From Oxyruncus cristatus (Eukaryota > Chordata > Aves > Passeriformes > Cotingidae): a stretch of DNA of 64,000 nucleotides. The notes beneath the pieces were generated by a model, which saw only the letters and a list, made by a program, of their open reading frames with translations, was not told the DNA's origin and did no database searches. This document shows, piece after piece, positions 23,901 through 36,400 of this stretch. Position 1 is the stretch's first letter, and each line of letters begins with the position of its first letter. The position numbers were made by a program, and so were the translations under genes. The stretch covers positions 307,780 to 371,779 of the forward strand of contig VXAY01006172.1 in NCBI GenBank assembly GCA_013399855.1. Direction: 5' to 3'.

Positions 23901-26900
23901 CCATTATTGTCTGAAAAAGCTAGACAGATATTTGAAAAGACTGTTTTTTTCATTCCTTTCAAACCATTGGTAAAGTATTTGAATGTAAATTGAGTTTGCC
24001 AGAGTGAATGATGCACACAGGAAGAGTACCTACGAGGGGACAGGAATGAAGGCTTTCAATGCCATGTCAGGAATAGGATTTGTGGGCATGAAAGCAGTTT
24101 GGTCCCTTCGTGTTACCCCATCAGAGCACTGGCTCTTGGGACAAAGCACACTCGGAAAGCCGTGCAGCTCAGCAGCTGCAGTGCTGCATATTGCATGATT
24201 TGAAGCTTACTTTCTTGTTTCCTGCAGTGAACAATGATAATGGGAAGTATGGTCAGTAGGGATAAATTTTAAATCAGTCTTTGGGCTTCCTGCCATGTTT
24301 CCCTGTGCTTGGGCCACCTTATTTATAAACCCAGGGGAGTTTAGTAATTATTAGAAGAAAGTGTAATTAATTTATAGAGTTCTAGTTATTTTGCTGCGTA
24401 CTGTCATTGGAAGTACAATGAAGCCTTTAAGTAACATCCAGTCACTGTATAAAGCTGTCTTGTGGCTGCTAAACTTTCACATTATGCTGAAGTTGGATAT
24501 AAACACTCCTTTTATAACTTGCATGTCACTGAAGTACGCAGATGTCTTGGCTCTGAAAGCACGTTTATGAAACGAGTGCAGTACTGGAGTTATGCCAGGA
24601 TTGAAACTCGGTAGTTTGAGGAGGAGTCCTAATACCTCTCAGGATGGGAGGTCAGCTGAATAAGTGGACCTCCCTTGTTCTGGAAGCAGAATACTAGTCC
24701 TGAGAGAGTGTGCTCTATGCATATTAGCTGCGTTATGCCACAGTTCACTTCTGAAAAATCTGTGTTACAGCACTACTTTGGTCCTTGTTGAGAAGGGCCA
24801 ATTCTGTTTAGTGTAGGCGGTATGCCCTGTTAAACAGTATAATTAGAAGGAAAAAAACCCAGGAAAATAGTATTCATTTGTGACCTAATTTCACAATAAT
24901 TTTGTGAGAAGTGTGTGGATTCCTCATGCTAATTTTATATAGCTGATACATGGATGTGTGTTTGTATCGTGTGTAGTATGTTATATTGTGTTATGTATAG
25001 TGTCTGCAAATACGTATTTGTGTGCATATATTCATTTGTACGTAAAACACAGAGTTTATAAAGGTGACTGTAGAATACCTCTAGCAGCATGAATTCTGTT
25101 TGATTTCTAGAATGTTTCAGATGTTTTACATGTGAATGCGTTTTACATGTGAAGTGTTCATAATAAAACAGGTGGGACAGCCTTGTCTCCATGGCTGGAT
25201 TGAGCCATGGCTATACATCATCCAAGTATTACACTTTCTTTTGTTTAGACCTAATATATTATATAGTTTGACAGAAATGGGGTGGAACAGAGTTCTTCTT
25301 TGGATAATTTACATTGTAGTTTTGATCTGTCACTTGAGACTGAGGTGTGAGATTTTATTCTAGCTAGTTAGCACAAGAGGAATTGATGGCAGAGTTGAGC
25401 CAGGAGTTGAAGCACTTGTTTCTCAACACTCAGCCACTTTCTTCCTCTAGTGATAATGGTGAAATGTGAGCTAAAATTAAAATTGCAATCATATATATTT
25501 TACATTTCAACATTTTATCTATTTGGTAAGATCCTTGGCTCTGTGACAATACTGTTTCAATATCAAATATGAAGCTATGAGAGTTCTGCTTTTGGTAGGG
25601 TTTGTCTACACATTTGTTACAGGTATGCATTATTACATTTATATGGTTAATTCTGGCTGTGCTGCAATTCTGAACTTGTGGTGTGAAATGCTGTGCCTAA
25701 GCTCACTGGGTAAACACAGTGCTAAAAGCACCTCAGTAAAATTTCTGGGCTAGAGCTGAACTGCACCTGACCAACCTGTTCATGTAGTGGCTGGAGAATC
25801 CTGTGCCATCTGTACTTACCTTCTTAGATTTGGTTTTGTTAGATCCTTCTAGGAGAATATAGAAATACTAGTTACTCCTGAGATGCCTATGTAGGGCCAT
25901 GCTTGAGTGCCCCTGAGAGCAGATAAATTGGGACCAGCTTCAGGGTTCCTGTGGCTGCAGTCAACAGAATATAAGTGGCTCGGTTCACTTCTGCTGAAAG
26001 GCAGCATAATGCACCAATTGCACCAAGCTCAACCACGTTGGAGAACGTGACCTCTCATTTCTTCTGCGTTGTTCCAAGGTATTAGTGCTATCTTTCAAAT
26101 CTATAATGTAGTAAGTGACTTACAAAAATTCTTCTGTTCGAATGTACAGATCTTGTATAGTTAGATACTCAAGCTTATAGATGATGAGATGATGTGTAAA
26201 ATTACTTTTAAAGAAGACTTGGTTTTCATGGAAAAAGTTATTGTTGGCTTTTTTGATTTTCTATGTTTTTTGAAAAAAATAGTTAAGGCATTAGTGGTAG
26301 TTTCTAGCAAAGACTAAGGTAAAATGTTTTGTTTTAAACTGTTTCTGAGCGATGTCCAGGAATTTCAGGAATACCTAGTGTAATCCTTGGGAACATAGAG
26401 AAAAATTGTTATATCTCCTGGCTACTGTAATACACTGCAGTTAACTGTACAAGTAGAAGATTTAGTTGTGTCCCTCCCAGCTCATTAATCTAAAATGCAA
26501 ATATGTGTTCCACCTTATATGTGTTCCATCATATCTTTTCAAACTTACTCATTTTGAGTCATAAGAGTCGAGATTATCTGACTCTGACAAAGCTGTGAAT
26601 TGCAAATTCAAAGCAATTGAACAGGTTTCTAGAGTGATGGGATAATCCCAGCTGCCTGTGTAACTCTGATGGATTGATTAAGTCAGTTTTCCAGGTAAAC
26701 TGGTAATTGGCCCTTCTTATGAAATAAGATGACTCTCTACTTAATAAGTAGTAAAAGTCTTGTTTATTACAGTATTTTGATATAGTTTTCATAAATGTAT
26801 TTATTCTCCTTACCTTTTCAAAAAGACTATGTAAATACTGTTCAAAACACACTGTAATATGAATTAATCCTAATTAGATAGATGATTTATTTTATCAAGT

Positions 26901-27040
26901 TCCTGGCAATAGTTTTCTCAGGTTTAAAATGTGGGGCTTTTTTAGTTTATATTTTAATTAATAAATTAAAAATCTGAATGTAAATATTGGGCATAAACTA
27001 TAAGGTCAATGCGGTGTCTTCATAGTCAAAAAAACTGAAT
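20920..27040. other. AT-rich non-coding DNA, no gene seen
   Basis: Open frames are short and low in information. A purine-rich stretch at about 23040-23250 repeats GGGAATGTG-like words, and a TG/TA-rich stretch lies at about 24945-25030. I found no recognisable exon, RNA gene or mobile element. Confidence 0.55.
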
Positions 27041-27560
27041 GTGCAATTATTAGACCTGTCTGGCATAAAACTTGAGAAAAGCATTAGCTGGCACATTTAT
27101 ATCTTGCCTCTTAATATTCAGCACCAGAGAAAGGACGTGTCTAGCCTGTTTGGGGAATTATGGGGAAGTCTCTACCTCCTGTTTGGCTTCAAAGTGAATT
27201 TTATTTCACTCAGAATCACCCAGGAACAGCTGTTTTTGGGATGGAGTATTAGGGCATGTTATAGACCCTGTGACCATACTGCCTCTAAAAAGAGACTCCA
27301 GCGTTCCCTCAAAAAGAACAGGTGGGGACAACATGCCAGCACGTCCCAGATGTCCACTAGAGCACGTTTAGATCTTGGTGTCTGTGACTACTTGCAGGCT
27401 TCGTGTGCTGTGGAGCGTTGTGTGGGGCAGGGCAGCGGGTGCAAAGCAGAGCCTGCCGTGCTCCCTGGGATGGCAAAGACAGGTTGGGCAGACTAGTAGG
27501 GAACCCTGCAGGCACAGAGCTGGCTTTGCTGCTTTGAAGTCTTTGATACTCGAGGAAGCA
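27041..27560 (+). other. GC-richer stretch with the longest open frame (151 codons), unassigned
   Basis: The plus strand is open from an ATG at 27041 to a TAG at 27494-27496. Its right half (about 27300-27530) is markedly richer in G and C than its neighbours, and the opposite strand and a third frame are open there too, which argues that composition rather than selection keeps it open. The translation has no recognised motif, signal peptide or domain. A degenerate retroviral LTR or another unclassified repeat is as likely as an exon. I would not call it a gene on this evidence. Confidence 0.25.
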
Positions 27561-30071
27561 ATGTAGGAAGTGAAGCCCATTTTGGGTTAGATGATATGCA
27601 TTTACTGCATGTTTTCAGAAAGCAACATCTGCCTAGTAACCAGGATGTGGTCCACTACAACTAAAATGGTGTGTATTTATAATGTTCCATCAGTCTTTCT
27701 TGTGTTATTTCTAACCATAGTTATCTACAGTTCTACAGCACAGTCAAAGAAGACATGACTGATTGCAATAATAAAAATAATGAGAATGTACGGTAATAAA
27801 TGGCAGATGGGTGAATGTTTTGTATGTGAAAAGTACCAGTCTTTACACTTTCAAATTTTACATAATTTACTGTAGGTTCCTAGGCCTTATTTAGGTATCT
27901 GAAATAACAATGAACTTTAGGGTGTTTAGAGTGTTCATGTTGTCCAAAATTATTGGAAAAGATTTGGTGCATTTGAATAACAATCTACAGTACTTAGGCA
28001 GCTTACATATTATTGAATTAAGTTTCTGATGTTGCACGTAGTTCTTACTGATTTTCAAAGGAGTAGAAACATCATTTTACTTTTTTATTATTTGTTAGAG
28101 TTGGTTAATTTTCAGCAAAACCTACAAAGTATAAGTATCTGCACACTTGAATTTGGCAAAAATGGTGTTGATGACAAAAAGCTTTTTTTAGTCCTTTGAG
28201 TAATTTTCAGAGTAGAATGTTTTTTCCACTGTGTGGTGACATGCTTGTTTATATTGTGGTATTTAGGAAGGCTACTCTGTAAGTTTGTATGACATCATCA
28301 GTGAATAAATGAGAAGTGCTGTACAATTTGTGGGTTAATAATTTGGTTCATTCATTCGTAGTTTTTGCGGGCGTGTTTGTGTTAACTAAGCTAGTGGCAC
28401 CATTTTTTGAGGTGGAAAATCTGAAAGCAGTTTCTGGTTCTTTCCCTGTTTTCAGGCACTGTTTTAAACACCTTAGATAAGTAGTCAAATTGAAGGTTGC
28501 AATTAATTGTCCAGAACATGGGAATGGAATGCTGGTCTGGCATAACCCAAGTGAGTTGTACTGAATTTGGCATGGAGCATAAAAGAAGGTGAAGTCACGT
28601 TTAATGATACGTCCCAATTCGTAAACAGGTGTTTGCCCAAGGGACATACACCAGTCTTACTTTGCAAGATTATGGCAGAGTGATTCACGGAATATGTGAA
28701 CATTTCTAACCCTTCCCTCCCCCAAAATATATTATGTCAATCCTTTTAGCAATTCATGTTCAATGAGGTATTGCTTGCAGCAGTGAAAGAGATTGGATTC
28801 CAGAAATTGTGGCACTCTTTTTACCTATTAACCCATCTAATGAATGGTGTTTTAAAATTTGATTGGCAGCTTCTTTTCCCATCCTAATTAAATTGCTTCT
28901 TCACCCCAGTGTCTTTGAAGGACAGAGCCTTTGTTAAAGATGTCAAGTTAGTCTTTTATTGTTTGTTTCCATGGGGAGCAGAGCTTGTTGACAAGTTGAG
29001 ATAAAGGTGTGGAATCAAGAATATACTTGTTAAAATACTCATTTAAAAGGTCTTAATAGTACTAACTAGGACGAAGAGGAAAATGTGCCCAGTGACATTA
29101 TTCTTCTCCACCTGATATACAAAGAGCTGGTAAAATTTGCACTATTTCAAGTTCTTTAGTTAAGATAAAGATTGAAAAGAAGGTAATAAGTCTTGTTCTG
29201 AAAGCATGAAGGCAGTTAAATGTGTAGAGAAAATAATTCACTCAAAAAGTTTTCTGTTTCTTTGGCAGAATCGTTGCTTAATTTCCACTGATGGGAAAAC
29301 ATTGTCAAATCAACACTAGAAAAATCATATAGCTATTAAGAGGGAAAAAATATTGATGGGGAAAGCAGTTGATAAAGAACCTGCTTATTAAAATATTTGG
29401 TTTTAAATTAAGGGGGGATTAGAAGCAGATTATTTTAAGGTCAGCATTTGTGAGTTATTAGGCTAAATCTCCTGCAATTTGCATTTTAATATGCACCAGT
29501 AGGAATTGCTTTCTTGAAACATTTTAGGGCTTTATTTGCATGTACATTTGACTTCAGAGTGCACAATATACTGTTTGAAGTTCACTGACATTTGTCACGT
29601 GGGTGTATTCCTGTTCATTAGAACCAGGTGGCTGTAAAGTTTGTCAGTTTGAGGCAGAATTTTCCCTGGCTTGAAGAAGACACAGAAACCCAATTAGAAA
29701 CAATAAAGGTCACCTTATGCTGTGAGGAATGTGTTTGCCATTCACATTAACTTTGTGGGCGTGGAGGACTGTTGCTTTTAAAGTTGCCCTTTATGATCAC
29801 AACCTCTTTCAAGGACTTGTACAGATTCCGACCTGTTTACAAAACAGTTCTTTGCTGGACACTTAAATAACCTATTGAAGAGTTGTACTTTGGTATATAG
29901 CCTATAGTGATGTACAGTCTGTGCTTTAAACTTAGGATATGTTTTATGTTTGCATTTTAAATTAACTAATTCTTTGTTTGCCATCGTGTTTTAATTAAGC
30001 TTGCATGCAGAATTTTTGATAAGTTGATACCACTCAGGGTAATGAAGTAATAAAACTGCCTTTAAGTCTTG

Positions 30072-30124
30072 GTGCTATACTATATGATGAAAATCAAAGT
30101 GCTATACTATATGATGAAAAGCAA
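30072..30124 (+). repeat. 27-bp tandem duplication
   Basis: A unit starting GTGCTATACTATATGATGAA is repeated immediately at 30099. The two copies are identical for their first 21 bases or so and then diverge slightly (AATCAAA against GCAAAATCAAA). It is probably a recent slippage duplication. Confidence 0.8.
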
Positions 30125-30855
30125 AATCAAAGCATAACTTTTATTAACAGAAGTCTGAGTTAAGACTTAGAAAATCAAAGTAAAAATTATCCAAATTAAT
30201 TATTCAAATTAAAGACCATTCAAGTAATGCATTCTAAAGCAATTGTAAATTGTGTTGGAATGAGAAAAAATTTAGGCTACCATGTTCTAGCATTGATATG
30301 AGAAACATGGTAAGAGTTTGCTAATCTTACTTTTACTATTAGTTCTTGAATGAAAACAAAATATTACATAAAAACATTAGAGAGCCCCATTTATTTTTAA
30401 AACTGGGCATTTTCACATTAAAATAATTTCATGGACTGCCAAGCAGGCAGAGTAAGATTGGAAATAAAGTGGTGAATATGTAATGAGAACATATACTTTT
30501 CTTTCTACCCACATAGTATATGGTACCATGGTTTAATATATTAGCCTTTCAGTTACAGGGATCTTATTCAAGTAATATGTGGAATATATTTGTTTTGACA
30601 AGTATATTGGTACCTATTGGTACATCATCAATTATTTGAACGTCAGTAAAGGTTGTTGTGCTGGAATATAGGGAAAAGCTCTTTACTTGTTTGATTCCTA
30701 AAAATTAATAGGAACAAGACGAGACACAGAAGTCTCATGTTCTGCCTGACAATTACTCAAATTAAATGCTAATTGCTTTCTTGTGAGAATAGTTTGCAGC
30801 AGTGAAGATGTGTCCCTAAAAATATCCTCTCTATACTATATATAGAATGTATGCG

Positions 30856-30873
30856 TTCTCCATATATGGAGAA
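30856..30873. repeat. Perfect 18-bp palindrome
   Basis: TTCTCCATATATGGAGAA equals its own reverse complement. CCATATATGG at its centre has the CC(A/T)6GG form of a serum response factor (CArG-box) site. It is followed about 18 bases later by a short CT repeat. Binding is unproven. Confidence 0.7.
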
Positions 30874-33338
30874 AATATACAAATTCTCTCTCTCTCAAAA
30901 TACCCTATTCTATAAATATTCTGTCCTGTAATCTCCCTAGCTGTGGAGAATAAAACCCATGAATCTTCACTGGTTGAATCCTGCAAATCTTAACTCCCTT
31001 GAGAAATTCTGAGTACGACTGGTGTCCCAGCTGATCTAGAGGGCCACGCAATATAAACCAAATCTGACCCTTCCTGGGAAGCGAACACCTTTTGAGCGAT
31101 GCTGTACTACCATGGAACACAACTACCCCTGTGCTTCCAGTTTACATAAAGCTTTTGTGGTGTAATCAGAAGTTTGAATAATGTAAAATACAGTGAAAAA
31201 TTGAATTACGATCACCCAAGACCTTATTTGATGGTATAATTATCTTGTAACAAATTGACAAGCACATCGGTTGCAGTTTTGTAGTCGCAGATGCCACCGA
31301 TGCTTTCAAACACTTTTCACAATGCATTTACATGCTGAAAAATCTGCATACACACTGAGATACTTTTCTCATCGTACGAAATTTAAGAACACACTGCTAC
31401 TAATATATACAGTTTCTGTGTTTACAGACTGAACTCTCTAAAAAATGAATTGTAAATTACTTTATTGGGTTAACTTAAAGCAAATGAGCTGATACTTTGC
31501 TTACTGAACTTGTGACATAATATGTTTTTGAAGCATAAAGAATGGAAGGATATAGAAGTTCTGTTGTTGTAGTTACATTTGTGTCACAGATTAAGGAAAA
31601 GCTCTAAGAATACATTTAGTGCAGGTGTGAGTTTTCTTTGGTGCAGAGGTATTTGTGTGTCTTGTAGAAGTATCGGTCAGGTTGAGAACAGAAGATAGGG
31701 TTAAAAGACTGCAGCACAATGGGGGGAAAAACCTGCTTGATCCCCTGCCTACTTAAGTTAATTAGTAGCATATTTTTCCTCAAGCTTTCTTCTGATCAGT
31801 TTTGAAATGCCTGTAAATGGGTCAGTATGAGGGAGCCATTCTGCAAACAAGGATGTTAGAATATTATTTTGCATTTAAATCTTTCAGAATCTGAAAAGTT
31901 TCAATTACCTGAGACTGGTACATTCATATTGGATACTTTTTGCCACTAGAAGTGTTACTTTATTGGTTCTTTTTCTGTCAGCTCTGATGTGACAGAGTAA
32001 CTTCAAGAAACAGAAATGTAGAATATATATTTGTCATTGATCTAAAGGGAAAAGTTTTGTTCCAATCTAGTGATGTGATAGTTTCCAGCAGTCACTAAGG
32101 AGATATTAAATATTACTGTAAACCTTTTAAAATCCACAGCGATAGTTCAGCTCCTATCTAAGAATGTTAAAAGTTTGGACAAGTAAGGTCAATAAGAAGC
32201 AACAGAGGAGGGCAGTTCCAGAGAACTGGGTAAAGTTGGTATTCAAATGAATTAAAGGAAGATGAGATAAGTCTAAGGATATTGGTCTGACATTAGTCAT
32301 GGGTAAAATAATGGAATGACTGAAATGAAATTTTGTTAGAAAGTTATGTAGGAGTACAATATAATCAATAATACTTGATACAACTCTGTGGAAAGATATG
32401 AGATTTTATTTCTCTTCCTTTATTATATGTTTAGTTTAAACTATTAAAAAAATTACTCCTTATTGATTATATGCTTTTGAATTTTATTTTACAGTGGTTA
32501 AGGAAAATGCTGTAAGTTAGGATTGTTGTTATTCTGTATAGTTTTATTTTGACTGTTATGGATATAATTTTGCAAAATCATCACGAAAGGAGTACCTGAA
32601 GATAAAGGAGAGGGACCAAAAACTATGCTGCTTTTCAGAGACCTGTAGATGGATTACAGGTTCAAATAAAACCTTTTTTAGAATCTGTATGTCAGCTGTG
32701 AAACATCACCATCAAAGCTGAAAGAAAATAATATCCTGGTGCCCTGTCATACATAAGATATGCTCCTAACTCATCCACCAGTTACATCAAGTGACCAAAA
32801 CAAAAATCCTTTGTGATATTTTCATAGATTGATAGTAAGGAAATAAATTGAGAAACACCCCGTTGAAACATACTGAAAATTGGAAGACATTTGAAAAGAA
32901 ACCAAGTGATTATGGAGGGCTAGCACTGTTAAATGGAGCAACAGGGGAATTGAGAGAGGCACTGGCTGATATCACATGGAGAAAAACAGATAAGAGGAGC
33001 ACTCACTAGAGGAGACTAAATGAAAGAGGGCAGTTTCCAATTAGCAGGGATAATTACTGACAGAAGTACCCCCTTGCCATTTTGAAAGGGATTTTGTCCA
33101 TCAGTACTCTGATAATAACTCCTGATAATGGTAGTGATCTTTGAATGTTGAAGATGCTAAATATTAACTTTGGGGGAAAGATTTGTTTTCATTTAATACA
33201 GAGCTACTTTTTATCAAGTGAATTATTGCATCAGGGTAACCCTTTGCTTCAGTTTCAGTTTTTCTGTTTCTGTGAACAGTGGTATGAGTGATAGCAGCTG
33301 CTAGCATCCACACCCAGAAAACTGCTATTTAAGAATAG

Positions 33339-33400
33339 AATTATATATTAAGAATTATGCCTATTTAGTATATTAGTATATAATTATATATTAAGAATTA
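33339..33400 (+). repeat. Repeated AT-rich 19-mer
   Basis: AATTATATATTAAGAATTA occurs exactly at 33339-33357 and again at 33382-33400, a 43-bp period with a diverged spacer. It looks like a decayed local duplication in very AT-rich DNA. Confidence 0.7.
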
Positions 33401-36400
33401 GGATTATCTAATAGAGGAAGTGTATTTTTCTAGCTTTTTTATTTTCTGTATTTGATTTTTTCCCTCAGGTAAAATCTTGGGTTGAAGTCAGTCACAAACC
33501 TTACTTTAACTTAAGGAAAATATCTGGCTTCATTAAAGTGGAGTCAATTTTATTTTTTATAACTGGACAATATTTTATTTTTAAACGGGATTACTATAGA
33601 ACAACTGTGGAGTAAAAATCTATGTTTTTACACTTGTTGGCAAAAAACCCAAAACAACCAAGACTAGGAATTTTGACCTACATATACTGTATTTAAGAAA
33701 ATTATTTCAGTTAAAGTGCTTAGATCATACTAGAAAAGATGACTGCAGGACACAATGATGTTTTTTCCCCCAACTAAAGTTAACCACATCAGTAAGACTT
33801 TCTGAAGAAAAAACTTTCTAAGAAATACTTTAGCCTTTTTGTGTATAACTTGGCATGTAAGCACTGTGACACTCAGTTACCAGAGGCATGTGAGGTGTAT
33901 CCTATACTGAAATTTTTATAGTATGGATGTATATTGTAGTTGAGTCTACAATGTATAGGATTCTGCTTCAAATCATTCGTGCTGTGTGAATCCAGTCCAC
34001 TGTTGTCTGTGATAAAACTTCAAGCAAATAACCATTGTTACAGTGTTCCAAAATCACTTGCCTCCATCACAAAATATAGTTTACCTATAGCTTTTTTTAG
34101 TAATAGGAAAACATCTTATCTGTAGCACAGAAAATGTAAAAAAAAAATGGAGCCACAAGTAAAGGATAGTTGTTTGATTTGGGTTTATGTTTATTTTTTT
34201 TAAACTGTAGTTTATGCTTTAAATAGAAGGATCTAGTTAGTCTATAAACTTAGGTTGGAGTGGCTTGTTTCAGTGGGGAAAAAAAGTACAGTTTTCAGTT
34301 AAAGCTTTAGTTGCTTATAGCCAGAATTAATTAGCTTTTGAGCTGTAGAGATCATGAATCCAAACCCAGATATACTAGAATTTTGTTCTTAAGGGTACTA
34401 AAATCTTTGTGGTTAATTTGTTTGTGGGCCACTTTATTGGCTGCTTTTGCAGATGTAAAATATGTAAAAAACATTTACAGTAAAGGAAAGTGTTGGGAAT
34501 TTGGTGTCTTTAGTATTGTGCTACTATGTGGAAGAAAAAGTTGTGGTGAATACCAGTATATAATATGCTTTGAGCCTGTTCACTTAATCCTGTTTGCCTT
34601 ATTCCTGTTCTTCTTTTTTAATTTACTGTTTAATTTAATCTGTGATTTTGCTGCCATGTGATGACCTGACTCTGAGAATTCATGCCTTGACGTGTACACA
34701 TCTCAAGACCCCTATTGTCCTTCCAGGGTACATTGAAGAGAAGTGGATAAAGGGAGGGAGAGAGGTTAGACTTCTGCAGTCATTTAGAGAAGACTGATTG
34801 TTCCAGTCAAACAGGAGTTGTGGAAAATAGAACCTAACAATACAGCTTTGTGCTTGATCCTAAGGAATTATTTGAGGTTCGTCTCCAATGTCCCGAACAG
34901 GAGGACTGATAAGTGGTGTGATATTGTCATTGCTCTATTCTTTTGCCTTAAGAAGGTTTAGAGGCTTAGAGTAGTGCCAAGTGACCTGACAGTCTTGGGG
35001 ATAGCTTTGTTTTTTACTCTAGAGTAAAGGAATGAAAGCTGCTTTCAGGATACACACTTTTCATACAATATCCTGAGCTGGAAGGGACCCCCAAGAATTC
35101 TTTAAGTCTTTTGAAGAAGAGTAAGATTTTTTGGAAGCACATAACTTAGGGATGCAGGTTATTAAAGTATTTTTAAACTACTTCAGGTACCGTGGCTCTG
35201 TATGTTGGCAGCTCAGTCATTCTTCTGAGATGCAGAATGCTAATCAAGCAAATGATGTGCAGCAATGCTGTGAAGTGTTAATTAAAGCTTTGTCAACTAA
35301 GTATGTGGAGAGTCAAACTGATAGTTGAAGGAACTTCAGGATGTGTGCAGTTATCCTTGTGTGTGCTGTAAGAAAGAAATAGTGCCTTTAACTGGAAGAC
35401 TTCCCTGTAGGAAGTAGTGGAGATAACTCCAAATGATAGTGAAATGCTGGAAATGCCCTCATGTAGAATTAACAAAGTGTGTCTGTGTAGGAAATAACCA
35501 ATATGTAACTCACAAAATTAGTTACTATGTTTTTTAGATTTGTAAATATAAATAATTTAAATAAGATCCTTCAATGCTCAGTGCAGTGTTAAGTTCCAAA
35601 TGCTCTGATCCAGTACTTCAGTTGTAATGAAATCTGAAAAATCATTCTCATCACATGAAGTTGACTGCTGTCTATATTTTGTTTTTGTCTTGAAGTGTTA
35701 TGAACACTGTAAAAAGATGCCATTTATAAGCATATGTGTTGCAAAAAAATTACTCTTAATTTATCTCATTGGCACTTAAGGGATGATCACTAACTCATGC
35801 CTAAAAATGCTGTATTGAGAAGAGCTGATGTTGTAAAAATTAAAATTTGTAATGTCCTCCAAATTTTATAGCTGTTCTTAGGGAAGAAGGAAATTAAGAT
35901 TTCCACCTCTTCTATACAGTTTAAGAGGGTCCTGATGTAGTGTTGTGAGGTGCAAGAATACATCTGTATTGGAGTACCTAAACATACAGCAACATCTTTC
36001 TTGCAGTCTGCTACATTTATTGATAATTAATTGATTGGCTCTGATGAGATTAAATTGTTCTTTGATACTATTTCTCATACGTTTAATGACAGTATTTATA
36101 GCTAACAGTTGTCTATCCATATCCCTTGAATAGGTGGGATTGCTTGGTTATGATATGTTTGGGTGAGATCCACAAAAGCAGTTTTCACCTAGGAAGTTAG
36201 ATTTCCTCCGTGATCAGTGGAGACAAAGAAGGGTCTTTTGGGAGCCAAAGGCACTGAAAGTTAGATACCTCCTATGGTTAAAAAAAAAAAAAAGGTAACA
36301 GTCTCTCCATAAAATCTAAAGGAAATTAAGGGAAAATAGCAACCTCATCTTAGAATTTGTCTTAGTGGATCTCAGTCTGTTTTAAACAGCTGTGTTCTTG

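Noticed and set aside
28348..28703. Overlapping minus-strand frames of 60-99 codons
   Set aside because: Reasonable composition but three frames are open at once, no family is recognisable and no splice sites bound them well.
34338..34661. 107-codon plus-strand frame with hydrophobic C-terminal half
   Set aside because: The hydrophobic stretch comes from T-rich DNA, there are no convincing splice sites or motif, and composition explains it.
35131..35328. 65-codon frame with an acceptor-like ACTTCAG at 35180
   Set aside because: No GT donor closes the segment in frame, and it ends at a stop without a nearby poly(A) signal.
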